Positions 1 through 8,725 are shown, counted from the stretch's first letter. The stretch is DNA of 64,000 nucleotides from Hahella chejuensis KCTC 2396 (GCF_000012985.1 NC_007645.1:3502501-3566500), one strand, 5' to 3'. The notes: generated by a model not told the origin, from the sequence alone. Numbers and translations: made by a program.

Positions 1-430
1 AACTGAGTAACGCGCCATAGACGCCGAATATGCCTCCCGAAGCCCCTGCGGAGACGACGCTGACGACATGCAAAGCGAGGGAAAATAAATTGCCGATGAG
101 ACCTGACGTTATAAAGATAATTAAAAAACGCATCTGGCCGTACATGCGCTCCACCCACTGCCCCCCATCCCATAGCGCCCAGGCGTTCAGGGTCAGGTGG
201 ACGATTCCGAAGTGGAGAAAAATCGCGGCGTCCAGCCGCCACCATTGCCCGTTCTGCGTCGCCGGGCTGAAGTTGGCGCCCCACTGCAGCATGACATGAC
301 TTGGGACATGCCAAAATTCACCGTTTTTTAACCATATAGAGACAAAAGCGAGTATAATCCCGAGAATGATTATCATTGAAGTGTAAGTAACGGCGACCCT
401 TTCTTTTAGCTGTTCATAGAAAGATGACAT
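1..430 (-). CDS. Rhomboid-family intramembrane serine protease (3' end beyond window)
   Basis: Seen: an open frame starts at the ATG at 430 and runs off the left edge (143 residues present). The peptide has an N-terminal hydrophobic segment (about residues 17-31), then a WWRL...FLHFGIVHLTLNAWAL stretch with the His and Asn of the rhomboid second helix. A further membrane segment leads to GASGGIFGVYGA, the GxSG nucleophile motif, near the edge. Known of the family: a Ser-His dyad inside the membrane cleaves transmembrane substrates; the catalytic His would lie in the missing part. The gene diverges from the sugar transferase at 767, so a shared job with the EPS genes is not implied. The ribosome-binding site is poor. 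The family call is firm; the substrate is unknown. Confidence 0.88.
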   Translation of the reverse strand, partial: MSSFYEQLKERVAVTYTSMIIILGIILAFVSIWLKNGEFWHVPSHVMLQWGANFSPATQNGQWWRLDAAIFLHFGIVHLTLNAWALWDGGQWVERMYGQMRFLIIFITSGLIGNLFSLALHVVSVVSAGASGGIFGVYGALLS

Positions 431-507
431 GGACGCGCTGGATTCCCTGCGATAGCTTTTAACTTATTGAAACTTAAAGGACATATTGCTCGGCACATAT
501 GGAAACT

Positions 508-536
508 AACATACCCCGGGCGCAGACGCACGTTAA
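508..536 (-). promoter_or_regulatory. Candidate sigma70 promoter for the rhomboid gene
   Basis: On the minus strand TTAACG (531-536) and TATGTT (508-513) are separated by exactly 17 bases, about 80 bases upstream of the rhomboid ATG. The -35 box overlaps one GTTAAC repeat. Each box is only a partial match to consensus, so this is a prediction by eye. Confidence 0.33.
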
Positions 537-560
537 CACAATGAAGACCCAGGTTAACAC
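532..560. promoter_or_regulatory. Paired GTTAACAC direct repeats, possible operator
   Basis: GTTAACAC occurs at 532-539 and again at 553-560. The 21-bp spacing is two helical turns, which would place a bound regulator on one face of the DNA. One copy overlaps the predicted -35 box of the rhomboid promoter. No known regulator is assigned. Confidence 0.3.
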
Positions 561-698
561 GACGAACAGAAACAGGCTTTCACAGCGGCCGCTGACGCCG
601 CCTTTTTGGGGCCCGCGAACAGTTGTTCCCAGCCCTCCCACCTCCGGACCCTAGAGGAGATTGACGCGCTTTCAGTAAAACAAGGAACCAAGGAAGTA

Positions 699-766
699 AA
701 GGATTAGATGTACACAAGGATTAGATGTACACAAGGATTAGATGTACACAAGGATTAGAGGTACAT
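699..766 (+). repeat. 17-bp tandem repeat, four copies, at the wcaJ start
   Basis: The unit AAGGATTAGATGTACAC occurs at 699-715, 716-732 and 733-749, with a fourth, slightly changed copy at 750-766 (AAGGATTAGAGGTACAT). Each of the first three copies carries a Shine-Dalgarno-like AAGGA and an ATG 5 bases later. The ATGs at 708, 725 and 742 lie in three different frames because 17 is not a multiple of 3. The fourth copy has lost the internal ATG, gained GAGG, and leads into the probable true start at 767. Copy-number change would alter the 5' leader and the number of decoy starts. Confidence 0.9.
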
Positions 767-2155
767 ATGGACAACCTGCAACGATCAATGAAGATCGGCT
801 TTGGCCGGAATAATCTGCATCAGTTTTGCGAGGCGCTGTTGGACCCCCTCGCCCTGTTCATCAGCATCTTGTTGGTGAGTTATTTATTTGAAGGCGCCAT
901 TGAAGCGCCATCGATGATCTCCGCATTATTTGCATTCTGCGTCGCCTTCCCCGGGCAATCGCGACTGCACCAACCCTTGAGCCGTTGTCTCATCAACATA
1001 TTATTAGGCTGGTTCGTTATCGCCTTTTTGATTCTATCTTTAGGCTACGCCACGCGATCGATAGACTTATTCTCACTGACCACCATCCTCCACTGGCTGT
1101 GGATCGGCCCCGCCATGCAAGTCAGCGCGCATCTGGCGTTCCGCTACTTCACGGTATTGCTGCAACTGCGCGGCGATCGACAGAAAGTGGTCATTGTGGG
1201 CATGAACGAACAGGGACTGGAGCTGGCCAAACGTCTGTGCCGCAGCCCCTATTACAACGTCGAAATACTGGGCTTTTTCGATGACCGAACGGCGGATCGA
1301 CTGCCGAAAGGCGCCGACTGGCCAGTGCTGGGGGATTTTTCTGAGTTATACGGATACTGCAAGGCCCAGCGAGTCAACAGTATTTACCTGTCGCTGCCCA
1401 TGACCACGCAGCCTCGCATCCTGGCGATTCTCGACAACCTGGGCGACACCACCGCTTCCGTTTTGTTTATTCCCGATATGTTCGTGACCAAGTTGATCCA
1501 GGGCAATGTCCACCAGGTCACCGGCATGCCGGTCGTCTCTGTTTGCGATACGCCGTTCCGGGGCGTTAACGGGCTGATCAAGCGCTGGAGCGACATTGTT
1601 CTTTCCACGCTGATTCTGCTGATGATCGCGCCGCTGCTGGCGGTCATCGCTGGCATGGTGAAAGTCAGTTCACCCGGCCCCATCATTTTCAAACAGCGCC
1701 GCTACGGTTTGGATGGCGAGGAAATCATCGTCTACAAATTCCGCTCCATGACCGTCTGCGAGGACGGCGATGTGATTAAACAAGCGCAAAATGGCGACAA
1801 GCGGCTCACGCCCATCGGCGGCTTTTTGCGCAAGACTTCACTGGATGAGCTTCCCCAGTTCATCAATGTGCTGCAAGGCAGGATGAGCATCGTCGGCCCC
1901 CGCCCGCACGCGGTGGCGCACAACGAGCAATACCGCAAGCTCATCAAAGGCTACATGGTGCGCCACAAAGTCCGGCCGGGCATCACTGGTTGGGCTCAGG
2001 TCAACGGTTTGCGGGGCGAAACACAAACCCTGGAGCGCATGCAGGCGCGGATCGAGTTCGATCTCGACTACCTGCGCAACTGGTCGCTGGCGTTGGACCT
2101 GAAAATCATCCTGATGACTGTCGGCATGGTCTACAAGGATGAGTACGCATACTGA
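767..2155 (+). CDS. wcaJ: Undecaprenyl-phosphate glucose-1-phosphate transferase-like EPS initiator
   Basis: Role (family knowledge): this membrane enzyme starts polysaccharide synthesis by moving a hexose-1-phosphate from a UDP-sugar onto undecaprenyl phosphate. Seen: four N-terminal membrane helices, a CoA-binding-like Rossmann region (about residues 140-250, VVIVGMNEQGLELAKRL), another helix, then the catalytic domain with KFRSM, LRKTSLDELPQ and VGPRPHAVAHNEQYR. That last motif is typical of WcaJ. Length 462 aa fits. The start at 767 is chosen because GAGG (758-761) lies 5 bases before it; the in-frame ATG at 725 would only add residues read from the tandem repeat. It is probably the initiating enzyme for the minus-strand EPS operon from which the IetAS module separates it. 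Glucose as the first sugar is inferred. Confidence 0.88.
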   Translation: MDNLQRSMKIGFGRNNLHQFCEALLDPLALFISILLVSYLFEGAIEAPSMISALFAFCVAFPGQSRLHQPLSRCLINILLGWFVIAFLILSLGYATRSIDLFSLTTILHWLWIGPAMQVSAHLAFRYFTVLLQLRGDRQKVVIVGMNEQGLELAKRLCRSPYYNVEILGFFDDRTADRLPKGADWPVLGDFSELYGYCKAQRVNSIYLSLPMTTQPRILAILDNLGDTTASVLFIPDMFVTKLIQGNVHQVTGMPVVSVCDTPFRGVNGLIKRWSDIVLSTLILLMIAPLLAVIAGMVKVSSPGPIIFKQRRYGLDGEEIIVYKFRSMTVCEDGDVIKQAQNGDKRLTPIGGFLRKTSLDELPQFINVLQGRMSIVGPRPHAVAHNEQYRKLIKGYMVRHKVRPGITGWAQVNGLRGETQTLERMQARIEFDLDYLRNWSLALDLKIILMTVGMVYKDEYAY

Positions 2156-2228
2156 AACCGGAACCTGGAACTTCATCCGGTTACCGCGCAATGGATATTA
2201 CCTCCCACTTAACTGAGAGATATTTGCA

Positions 2229-3767
2229 ATGAAAGGCCTGTACATTAACGTTACCAACGCGAGAGCCGAGGTAGAGTTATTTTCTTCTTCAATTGGCGCC
2301 CCCGCGGACATACATGAGTTCAATTCCCCTCTCGGCGCCCACATTTTGGTGGACGTGCATCGCGCCAACTGGCCGGAGGGCGTCGCTTACGCCGATGCGG
2401 CCACACATTCCCTGGCGGTGGGCTGCGGGCATTTCGTCTTCAACGGACGTTTGGGCAATATCAGCGAGTTCGCCCGCGCCTTTTTCAGGGCGGAAACGGA
2501 AGAAGAACGCACAGCGGTGTGTTCGCTGATCGAAGCCGGCAGTTACGTGTTCTATATCGAAACCGGCGGCGCGCACTACCTGGTGACCGACCCCTTCGCG
2601 CTGGCGCCGCATTTTCAGGACGTTCAGTCTGCAACGCTGCGCGTCGCGCCGGCGCCCTGCTTCATCGTTGAGGGCAAGGAAAAGGAAGAGGACCCGGCGC
2701 TGCAGAACATCCTGAACATCAAGCGCCACCTGTTCGGCGGCTACACCCTGTTCAAGGGAATAGAGCGGCTGGAAGTGGGCGCCATCGTGTCCCAAAGCCA
2801 AACCTCATTCTATTTCGATTATCTGAACGGCTCCGGCGACTTGCAGAACGTCAATGAAAAGATGCGTAAGGGCCTGGAGATTTTCGGCGATCGCAAAAGA
2901 ATTCTCCCTTTGAGCGGCGGGCTGGACTCCCGGTATTTGCTGTCGCTGGGCAAGACTCATTACGGTTACACCTATGGACCGGCGAATACCGGCGACCGCC
3001 CTGTCGCTCGTAAATTCGCCAGATTCTTCGACGACTATCGTGAGTTCTCCCTGTTGGATCTCAGTTATCCAAAGCGCTCGCAACAACTGGGCGAAAAGAT
3101 GTTCAAAGGCCTGGTGTCCCGACCGCTCTCCGAACTGCTGGTGGTGTACCGTCATTTCTATGAAGCCTGGGGCGACGGCAATCTGTTCGTCGACGGTTAC
3201 CTGGGGGGCACCTTACAAAGGGGCTACTACTTCAACATCGAGTCCGCCTGGGGAACCCTGTTCCGTATCTTCCCTTCCCTGATGTTCCGCTTCATCACGC
3301 CGGAAGACCTGATTCGTTATCGCTACCGTCAGTTGGATGCAACCGGCAAAGCCCTACTGCTGGATAACTTCCATGCCGTCACGGCGCGCTTCAACTGCGA
3401 CGGCTGGAAGAAAATATTCCTGTACGAAGCGCTATACGGGCGCAGCGGGCGCTGGATCACCCACGGCGGCTGCGTGATGGCGAGCCAGTTCTTTACGCCT
3501 GTGCAGCCCTTCGTCTTCTTCGACGTTTTCCGCACCTTCATGTCTCTGGACGTTCGCAAGTTCAACAGCTTTTCTTTGCTTTCGCCTTTGTGGCGCACGC
3601 TGCCGAAGGGCCTGAGCGACGTCGCCACCCTCGACTTGTACCGCCCGCTCTGGCCCGCCATGCTGAACCGCTGTCTGCACGTGGCGTCCAGAACCACCGA
3701 CAAACTCTCCCTCAGCCATCGTTTTGATAACTACAAGGAAGAACTGCCCAAGGTGCAGTGGGAGTGA
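2229..3767 (+). CDS. Asparagine synthetase-like ATP-pyrophosphatase protein
   Basis: Seen: 512 aa with a central PP-loop SGGLDSR at about residues 229-235, the ATP-binding signature of the asparagine-synthetase C-terminal domain. The N-terminal 190 residues follow the size and order of a class II amidotransferase domain but start MKGLYIN, so the Cys-2 that hydrolyses glutamine is absent. If it is an amide or amidine former, it would need free ammonia or another nucleophile. It starts 73 bases after wcaJ on the same strand, probably in the same transcript. AsnB-like proteins recur in capsule and EPS loci, where they may amidate sugar carboxyls; that role here is inference. An amide-forming role in the distant NRPS locus cannot be excluded. 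Confidence 0.72.
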   Translation: MKGLYINVTNARAEVELFSSSIGAPADIHEFNSPLGAHILVDVHRANWPEGVAYADAATHSLAVGCGHFVFNGRLGNISEFARAFFRAETEEERTAVCSLIEAGSYVFYIETGGAHYLVTDPFALAPHFQDVQSATLRVAPAPCFIVEGKEKEEDPALQNILNIKRHLFGGYTLFKGIERLEVGAIVSQSQTSFYFDYLNGSGDLQNVNEKMRKGLEIFGDRKRILPLSGGLDSRYLLSLGKTHYGYTYGPANTGDRPVARKFARFFDDYREFSLLDLSYPKRSQQLGEKMFKGLVSRPLSELLVVYRHFYEAWGDGNLFVDGYLGGTLQRGYYFNIESAWGTLFRIFPSLMFRFITPEDLIRYRYRQLDATGKALLLDNFHAVTARFNCDGWKKIFLYEALYGRSGRWITHGGCVMASQFFTPVQPFVFFDVFRTFMSLDVRKFNSFSLLSPLWRTLPKGLSDVATLDLYRPLWPAMLNRCLHVASRTTDKLSLSHRFDNYKEELPKVQWE

Positions 3768-3802
3768 GTGTCAGAAATAAGGCAGGGATCTGATTTTGCT
3801 TT

Positions 3803-3838
3803 CGCGCACCTCAGATGGAATATGATCAGAGGTGCGCG
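3803..3838. terminator. Perfect 10-bp inverted repeat between convergent genes
   Basis: CGCGCACCTC (3803-3812) and GAGGTGCGCG (3829-3838) form a perfect 10-bp stem with a 16-base loop. It lies between the ends of the convergent asparagine-synthetase-like gene and the protease gene at 3886. The plus-strand side is followed by TTAAATTAAT rather than a clean T run, so efficiency is uncertain. A bidirectional terminator is the simplest reading. Confidence 0.5.
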
Positions 3839-3885
3839 TTAAATTAATAGTAGAAGCAGATAGCGCATGCCTTACTAACGTCGAA

Positions 3886-6375
3886 TTAAACTTGGATAGC
3901 AACGGGAATAGGTAGCCCCAACATAGTCACTACTGGCGTATAAATATCTACATCGGCGGTGACTGTTTCTATCGACACAATCAGGCTATAGCGGGTCTTT
4001 CGATTCCAGCAGCCTAAATGGGCTCGCTCCCTCCACCATCCAATTTTTGGCATCACAGAGATAAAGTGGGAAGTTGCAAGTTCGGCGGAAGTGCCAATCC
4101 AAGTATCAGAATGGATGGAGCCACGATCCCTGGCATTCGAACCAAGAAACCAATAGCCAGACGCCGATTGAGTGTTGACAAGCTGCTCATCTTCTTCTCT
4201 AGCAGCTTTATTTATTCGCTTAACAAACTCTTCTTTTGATTCGCTAGGATTATTGATATCAAAACGTAACGCATGTGATGCATATCGATAACGATCCTTC
4301 CAGCCGATTTCACCAGGCCCTGGCTCAATAAAATATGACAACGTAACTTTCATTTTTACTTGGACATTATCGGGAAGCGCCTGAAGCACTTCTTTAGGCC
4401 ATGGTAAGTCATAGAAATGCATGTCCCGTGTGCACATACCAGTTTTGGGCTTCTTACGTCTATCAAATGGTTGAATTTCTGCCTGTGAAATTAAGGTTAA
4501 CGAATTCTTGGCGCTGAACAGCGCACGATTCAAGTCAGGTACGCCATAACCACAAATACTGAGCAATACCTTTAAATCAGCTTTTTTATTGCTTGACGTA
4601 AACTGATTTTTTAAAGGCTCAGGCCAATCTGCTGAATGAACCAAAAGAGCCCGGATAGTCTCTTCCCAGTAACTAGGGTACTCGGCTCTAAGAGCTCCCG
4701 CCATTCTTGCTAACTGAGCCGTAGCCGCACTAGTCATATTAAAAGGATAAAAATATCCTTGTGAGTGCGGTTGATGAGTGATCGAAAGTATTGACAGGTC
4801 ATCACACTCAGTTGCAAACCCTGTGCGGTCTATCGCTAAATTCCCTCCTTCTAACACTAATTCTGGCTTAATCGGCCACTTGTTTTCTTCCCATGTACTC
4901 GACGTTGTTGAAAATGGAGAGAGTGTTTGTGCCTGTGCGACAGGAGAATATGAGTCTAACTTTGGATCAGTTATATCAACGAGATTTGTTATCGCGCCAA
5001 CTGTCAGAGCATTCCAAGATTGGGCTGGGTCATGTGCGGATTCCGTCACTTGAATTGCAGGATAATCTTGTGCAGCTTTTGTAAAGTCTATGCCATGTAC
5101 AGAGTTACCCGCACTGATAATAAACAGCCTTTGCTCATTCCACCTTGCAGTAAGTTGGTCAATCTCAGCGGACCAAGAGCTTGGGCGACCTCTGTCACGT
5201 GTATCCGTTGCAGTAACAGCCATGCAATAGGTCCGCTTCCTTTCAGGTGCTTGTATTTCTGCTCTACTAACCCCCTGAGCGATAATGTATCCCCAAAGTT
5301 CTGGTTTGTTCTCACCATCATGCGGCAAAATTTTTACAGACTCTAAGGCATAGCGAATAGGTACAGTGTCATTGTTTTCCAAGAGAAGCGTTAAGTCTCC
5401 ATACAGGGCTGTTCCCGCCATGAGCGTCCCATGCTGGTCACGGTCATTTACCCCCCAATTTGGATCTATTGACTGGCAGTCTTCATCAGCTAAGTGTGGT
5501 CTGAGTAAAGGGTGACCATTGTTAACACCAGTATCAAGAATACATACTGAAGATACTGAGTGTTCCGGTTTATCAATTCTATTTAGAAGATCAGTCACCC
5601 ATTGGCTTTGCTCTTTTGCACTCATCTCCATAAAAAACGCGGACGTCGTTTTTGCTAAGCGATATTCTGCTATAAGGTCGCTTGTTTGCGTCAGCTTCTC
5701 CAAGTCGCTCATACTCGCGAAGATTACTTTAACAATTCGCTCTGGAAACTTTATAACTCCTTGGCGAGCATCTAAATTGAGCTGATGGATAAGTCTGTCA
5801 AATATCCTAACTTCCTCATCGGAGCTGCCTCGAAGCCATACTTCCACCCATTTCTTTTCTAGTCCTGGTTTAGTCGCACTCAAATCAGTCCAAAACGAAT
5901 CGACCAAGAGCGCACTCTTGATATCCGCAATACTTGCCACTAACCTTTGGTGCTTCGGGTTGCCCTTATCTGTATTTTGATTTATATACTCATCAAATTT
6001 TGAGGCAAAATATTTCCGCATTTTGTTTGAAACATATACTGTCGCCAAAGTGACTAACTGTCCTGCATCGTTCTCCACTTTCCGAATGTTTAACAGCCTA
6101 ATTTCTCTAGATCGCATATCTTCGAGGCTTTTGGTTACTAGCTCAGCCCCTGGATCGCTAATAAATTCTAAATAGACACCATTCCTGGCGCCAACTAAGG
6201 CTAGTTGGGTGGCTTGTGATTCGTGCCAAGCCTTTTTAAACTGGGCCTGCAAATAACTACCATGCTGAACTCGATTTCTGGCGGTAACTTCAATCGGATT
6301 TATTGCTGAGGAGGTACTGGTATATGGGCGAACTTCAGGTTGGCTGGGCAATACAATATGAGGAAGCTTATCCAT
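3886..6375 (-). CDS. ietS: Subtilisin-like serine protease, IetS-type
   Basis: Seen: 829 aa, no signal peptide, so probably cytoplasmic. The S8 triad is complete: Asp281 in CILDTGV, His315 in DQHGTLMAG and Ser549 in NMTSAATAQ, with oxyanion Asn424 in ISAGNS. About 270 residues precede the catalytic domain and about 270 follow it, both unassigned. Neighbour: it lies 17 bases downstream of an AAA+ ATPase gene on the same strand. Known: this pair matches IetA/IetS, described on Agrobacterium plasmid pTiC58 as a toxin-antitoxin pair (protease toxin, ATPase antitoxin) and later listed among anti-phage defence systems. The gene is clearly more AT-rich than the EPS genes on both sides, which points to transfer. 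The family assignment is by domain pairing and layout, not by alignment. Confidence 0.83.
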   Translation of the reverse strand: MDKLPHIVLPSQPEVRPYTSTSSAINPIEVTARNRVQHGSYLQAQFKKAWHESQATQLALVGARNGVYLEFISDPGAELVTKSLEDMRSREIRLLNIRKVENDAGQLVTLATVYVSNKMRKYFASKFDEYINQNTDKGNPKHQRLVASIADIKSALLVDSFWTDLSATKPGLEKKWVEVWLRGSSDEEVRIFDRLIHQLNLDARQGVIKFPERIVKVIFASMSDLEKLTQTSDLIAEYRLAKTTSAFFMEMSAKEQSQWVTDLLNRIDKPEHSVSSVCILDTGVNNGHPLLRPHLADEDCQSIDPNWGVNDRDQHGTLMAGTALYGDLTLLLENNDTVPIRYALESVKILPHDGENKPELWGYIIAQGVSRAEIQAPERKRTYCMAVTATDTRDRGRPSSWSAEIDQLTARWNEQRLFIISAGNSVHGIDFTKAAQDYPAIQVTESAHDPAQSWNALTVGAITNLVDITDPKLDSYSPVAQAQTLSPFSTTSSTWEENKWPIKPELVLEGGNLAIDRTGFATECDDLSILSITHQPHSQGYFYPFNMTSAATAQLARMAGALRAEYPSYWEETIRALLVHSADWPEPLKNQFTSSNKKADLKVLLSICGYGVPDLNRALFSAKNSLTLISQAEIQPFDRRKKPKTGMCTRDMHFYDLPWPKEVLQALPDNVQVKMKVTLSYFIEPGPGEIGWKDRYRYASHALRFDINNPSESKEEFVKRINKAAREEDEQLVNTQSASGYWFLGSNARDRGSIHSDTWIGTSAELATSHFISVMPKIGWWRERAHLGCWNRKTRYSLIVSIETVTADVDIYTPVVTMLGLPIPVAIQV

Positions 6376-6392
6376 AAACTATTACTCCTCTA

Positions 6393-7361
6393 TCAGAGAC
6401 TTGAGTAGACCTGTCTCCGTTGATTTAAAGTATAGATTAGGTCAGTAGATGTAACTTTTGAACGATCATGCAATACAGCTTCTTTAATGGCATCGCGGCA
6501 AGCTGAGCCTATTTCGGCTTGGCTCAGGTTTTCGCATGTAGACAGAACTTTCCGCCAAGCAAAGCGCGTCGCCAAGAACCCTCCTAACACTATTTCAATC
6601 AACTGTTTACATTCGCTCTCATCGGGTAACGTGTAATAAATTACATCATCAAATCTGCGAAACAGTGCTTGGTCTAAAAGTTTTGGGTTGTTAGTTGCTG
6701 CGATGATAATGCTGTCAGACTGATCAAGCTCAATAAATTGCAATAACGCATTCAGAACTCGACGCATTTCTCCGACGTCATTATCAAGGGATCGATCACC
6801 ACCAATGGCGTCGAATTCGTCAAAGAAATAAACTCCTTGCTTTTGTCCCATAATATCGAAAATTTGACGTAGTTTAGCACTAGTTTCCCCCATAAACTTA
6901 GTAACGAGCCGATCAACTTGAACTGTATAAAGCGGTAACTTAAGCTCATGAGCAAGCACTCTTGCTGACATTGTTTTTCCAGTTCCTGGAGGGCCAGCAA
7001 GTAGAACTCGACGACGGTTTGATAAACCGTGCATTTGTAACTTACTGCGCTGATAAAACTCCTTAACAACCCTATGAAACCGCTCCAAAGTATCCTTAGG
7101 GGCCACAAGTGATTTGAAAGGGGTGTCTGAAGTTTCAGAAACTACCAACCCTTTCAGTTCCTGAGGAAAAGGTACAACTGTTAAGCTCTTGCGAACCCTT
7201 TTGCGATGGTTATCAACTAGCTCTCGTATCTCATGAGCTAAAGTGGCGTGTCCTTGCTTTGCCTCATGAGCCGCCATCTGAAGAGCAATCGAATAAAAGC
7301 GCTCTCGATCTTCCTCTGAATAGGAGCGAATGAGGGATTTAATCTGGTCCGCGGTGGCCAT
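6393..7361 (-). CDS. ietA: AAA+ ATPase, IetA-type partner of the protease
   Basis: Seen: 322 aa with Walker A GPPGTGKT (123-130), Walker B VYFFDEFDA (177-185), sensor-1 Asn in IIAATNNP, and the paired arginines of QALFRRFDD near 231-238. The first 115 residues are charged and helical-looking, then a FtsH/Cdc48-like AAA core. It precedes the protease gene by 17 bases, so the ATPase is made first, as expected of an antitoxin or regulator. Role (from the IetAS family): it restrains or directs the toxic protease and may take part in sensing phage. The 200 bases upstream (7362-7561) hold no gene and must carry the promoter; no clear box was picked. AT-rich composition matches ietS. Confidence 0.83.
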   Translation of the reverse strand: MATADQIKSLIRSYSEEDRERFYSIALQMAAHEAKQGHATLAHEIRELVDNHRKRVRKSLTVVPFPQELKGLVVSETSDTPFKSLVAPKDTLERFHRVVKEFYQRSKLQMHGLSNRRRVLLAGPPGTGKTMSARVLAHELKLPLYTVQVDRLVTKFMGETSAKLRQIFDIMGQKQGVYFFDEFDAIGGDRSLDNDVGEMRRVLNALLQFIELDQSDSIIIAATNNPKLLDQALFRRFDDVIYYTLPDESECKQLIEIVLGGFLATRFAWRKVLSTCENLSQAEIGSACRDAIKEAVLHDRSKVTSTDLIYTLNQRRQVYSSL

Positions 7362-7561
7362 GGGGCATATCCAACTTAATCACGTCAAAAGGCTCGTAAT
7401 CCTACATGAAGCGGGCAACCAGCAACAGCTAAAAAACATTGGTATGAGATGGAGTGAAAGTTTAGCACACAAAATGCTTGGGGCCTGAGGAGCTGGATCA
7501 TTGTTGTCGGTCCTCCGAGTCCGCCAAAGCAGGCTCGGCGAACCGCTAATGAATCCTTCCG

Positions 7562-8683
7562 CTAGTCCAACTCCAAACTGGGTCTTTTTGGAATCGCCAT
7601 CCTGACTTTTTCCGGAATGGACGGATCGGGCTCGCAATCCGCGAGCGTGTTGCAGCCAATCATCTTCATATCATCCCACTGAATCGTCAGCAGCCCACCG
7701 TTGGCGGTGACGTAATCAATCAATTCCGCAGAGGTATAGAGTTTCATGGGACTGATAATACTGACGCCATCCGGAGAAGGATCGAGAGGATGGCGGGTGT
7801 AGTTGTGAATGTCGAAAATAGTCTGGGGAGCCTGATTGTCCAGAGTGGCGGTCATCTGGAAGCGTCCGGTCTCCGCATCCCCCTCAATAAACGTGTATTC
7901 AAGAGATATCCACTGTCCCACGGGGACTTCAAAGGTCTGGTTGACTTCACGCCATAGCGCGTCGTCCCACTTCTGCGTGGTTTGATTGTAGCTGCGCGCC
8001 CGCACGGCGAAACGCAGCTGATTTTGCCCCTCCTTTACGCTGGGTTTGTTGATATTGACGCTGACCACGAACGGATAGGGATCGCCATCCCAATGCGGGT
8101 TGTTCCACCAGGAAGACAGGGACAGCCAGTCAATGGTTTTCGGGTAGGTCCGCAGCATGCTGAAGCTGTTGCTCAGATACATGCGCACCTTCAGCTTTAA
8201 CTCTTTAAAGCCGGTCTTGCCAGTGACGTCCAGCTGCACTCTGCCTTTCTCGTTATTGACGTTGGGCTTTTTCAGTGCGAAAGCGAGCACCTTGTTGTTG
8301 GGATCGTCCAGCGCCGGCTGAACCTGCGCCCAGCGTTCGGTGAGGTCGCCCCCTTCATAGTTGATGAACGCGCCGCCAAATCCCATGGTGGTTTTCTGTT
8401 CATTGATCCAATTGCGCACGCAGGAAAACTGGTTGGTGCTTAGCTTGGGCTCTGCGGTTTTGCCGGGCTGGATGTCTTGAAAATATAAGCCTTCGTTGAA
8501 GTCCGAGCTGAAAACAACCCGATTCCCGTCGTTACATGACCAGAACCAGTCCAGTTGCGGCGTTTCCGCCTGGACCGAATCAAGGGGCGGAAGCAAACAC
8601 CCCAGAGCGGTAAGTAGAAGCGCCCATCGTTTCACAACGTCGGGCGACTTGGTCGAGTTGGCTGTCGGCCTGTCCATAAGCAC
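7562..8683 (-). CDS. Secreted protein of the EPS operon, possible beta-sandwich carbohydrate-active protein
   Basis: Not recognised by family. Seen: 373 aa. The N-terminus has basic residues, then a hydrophobic stretch WALLLTALGCLLPPL and a VQAET site, a signal peptide with cleavage near residue 39. The rest is rich in alternating hydrophobic and polar segments, with many Trp and aromatic residues (about 190-270). This suggests a jelly-roll glycan-binding or lyase-like fold. Four Cys remain in the mature part. It is the last gene of the EPS operon, so trimming or binding of the polymer in the periplasm is a reasonable guess. The start is GTG at 8683 (AGGAG 5 bases upstream) or ATG at 8677. 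The region before it is a decayed duplication that carries this ribosome-binding site. Confidence 0.6.
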   Translation of the reverse strand: MLMDRPTANSTKSPDVVKRWALLLTALGCLLPPLDSVQAETPQLDWFWSCNDGNRVVFSSDFNEGLYFQDIQPGKTAEPKLSTNQFSCVRNWINEQKTTMGFGGAFINYEGGDLTERWAQVQPALDDPNNKVLAFALKKPNVNNEKGRVQLDVTGKTGFKELKLKVRMYLSNSFSMLRTYPKTIDWLSLSSWWNNPHWDGDPYPFVVSVNINKPSVKEGQNQLRFAVRARSYNQTTQKWDDALWREVNQTFEVPVGQWISLEYTFIEGDAETGRFQMTATLDNQAPQTIFDIHNYTRHPLDPSPDGVSIISPMKLYTSAELIDYVTANGGLLTIQWDDMKMIGCNTLADCEPDPSIPEKVRMAIPKRPSLELD

Positions 8684-8725
8684 TCTGACTCCTGTTGGTT
8701 AGACTGACTAAAAAAATGGCGCTGC

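Larger units (their letters stand above)
431..766. other. Divergent intergenic region upstream of rhomboid and wcaJ genes
   Basis: No gene is seen in these 336 bases. The stretch holds a candidate minus-strand promoter (508-536), two copies of GTTAACAC spaced 21 bp apart (532 and 553), a GC-rich self-complementary patch near 583-612, and at its right end the 17-bp tandem repeat that leads into wcaJ. A TTGACG at 661-666 resembles a -35 box on the plus strand, but no matching -10 was found 16-18 bases on. Confidence 0.6.

Noticed and set aside
725-766. Longer N-terminus for WcaJ starting at 725
   Set aside because: The extra residues are translated repeat units; the ATG at 767 has a well-spaced GAGG and begins a normal family N-terminus.
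2156-2182. AACCGGA/TCCGGTT inverted repeat after wcaJ as a terminator
   Set aside because: The stem is only 7 bp, has a 13-base loop and no T run, and the next gene continues in the same direction.
7380-7637. Small minus-strand open frame between ietA and the secreted-protein gene
   Set aside because: It overlaps the end of the secreted-protein gene in another frame, has no ribosome-binding site and no coherent protein features.
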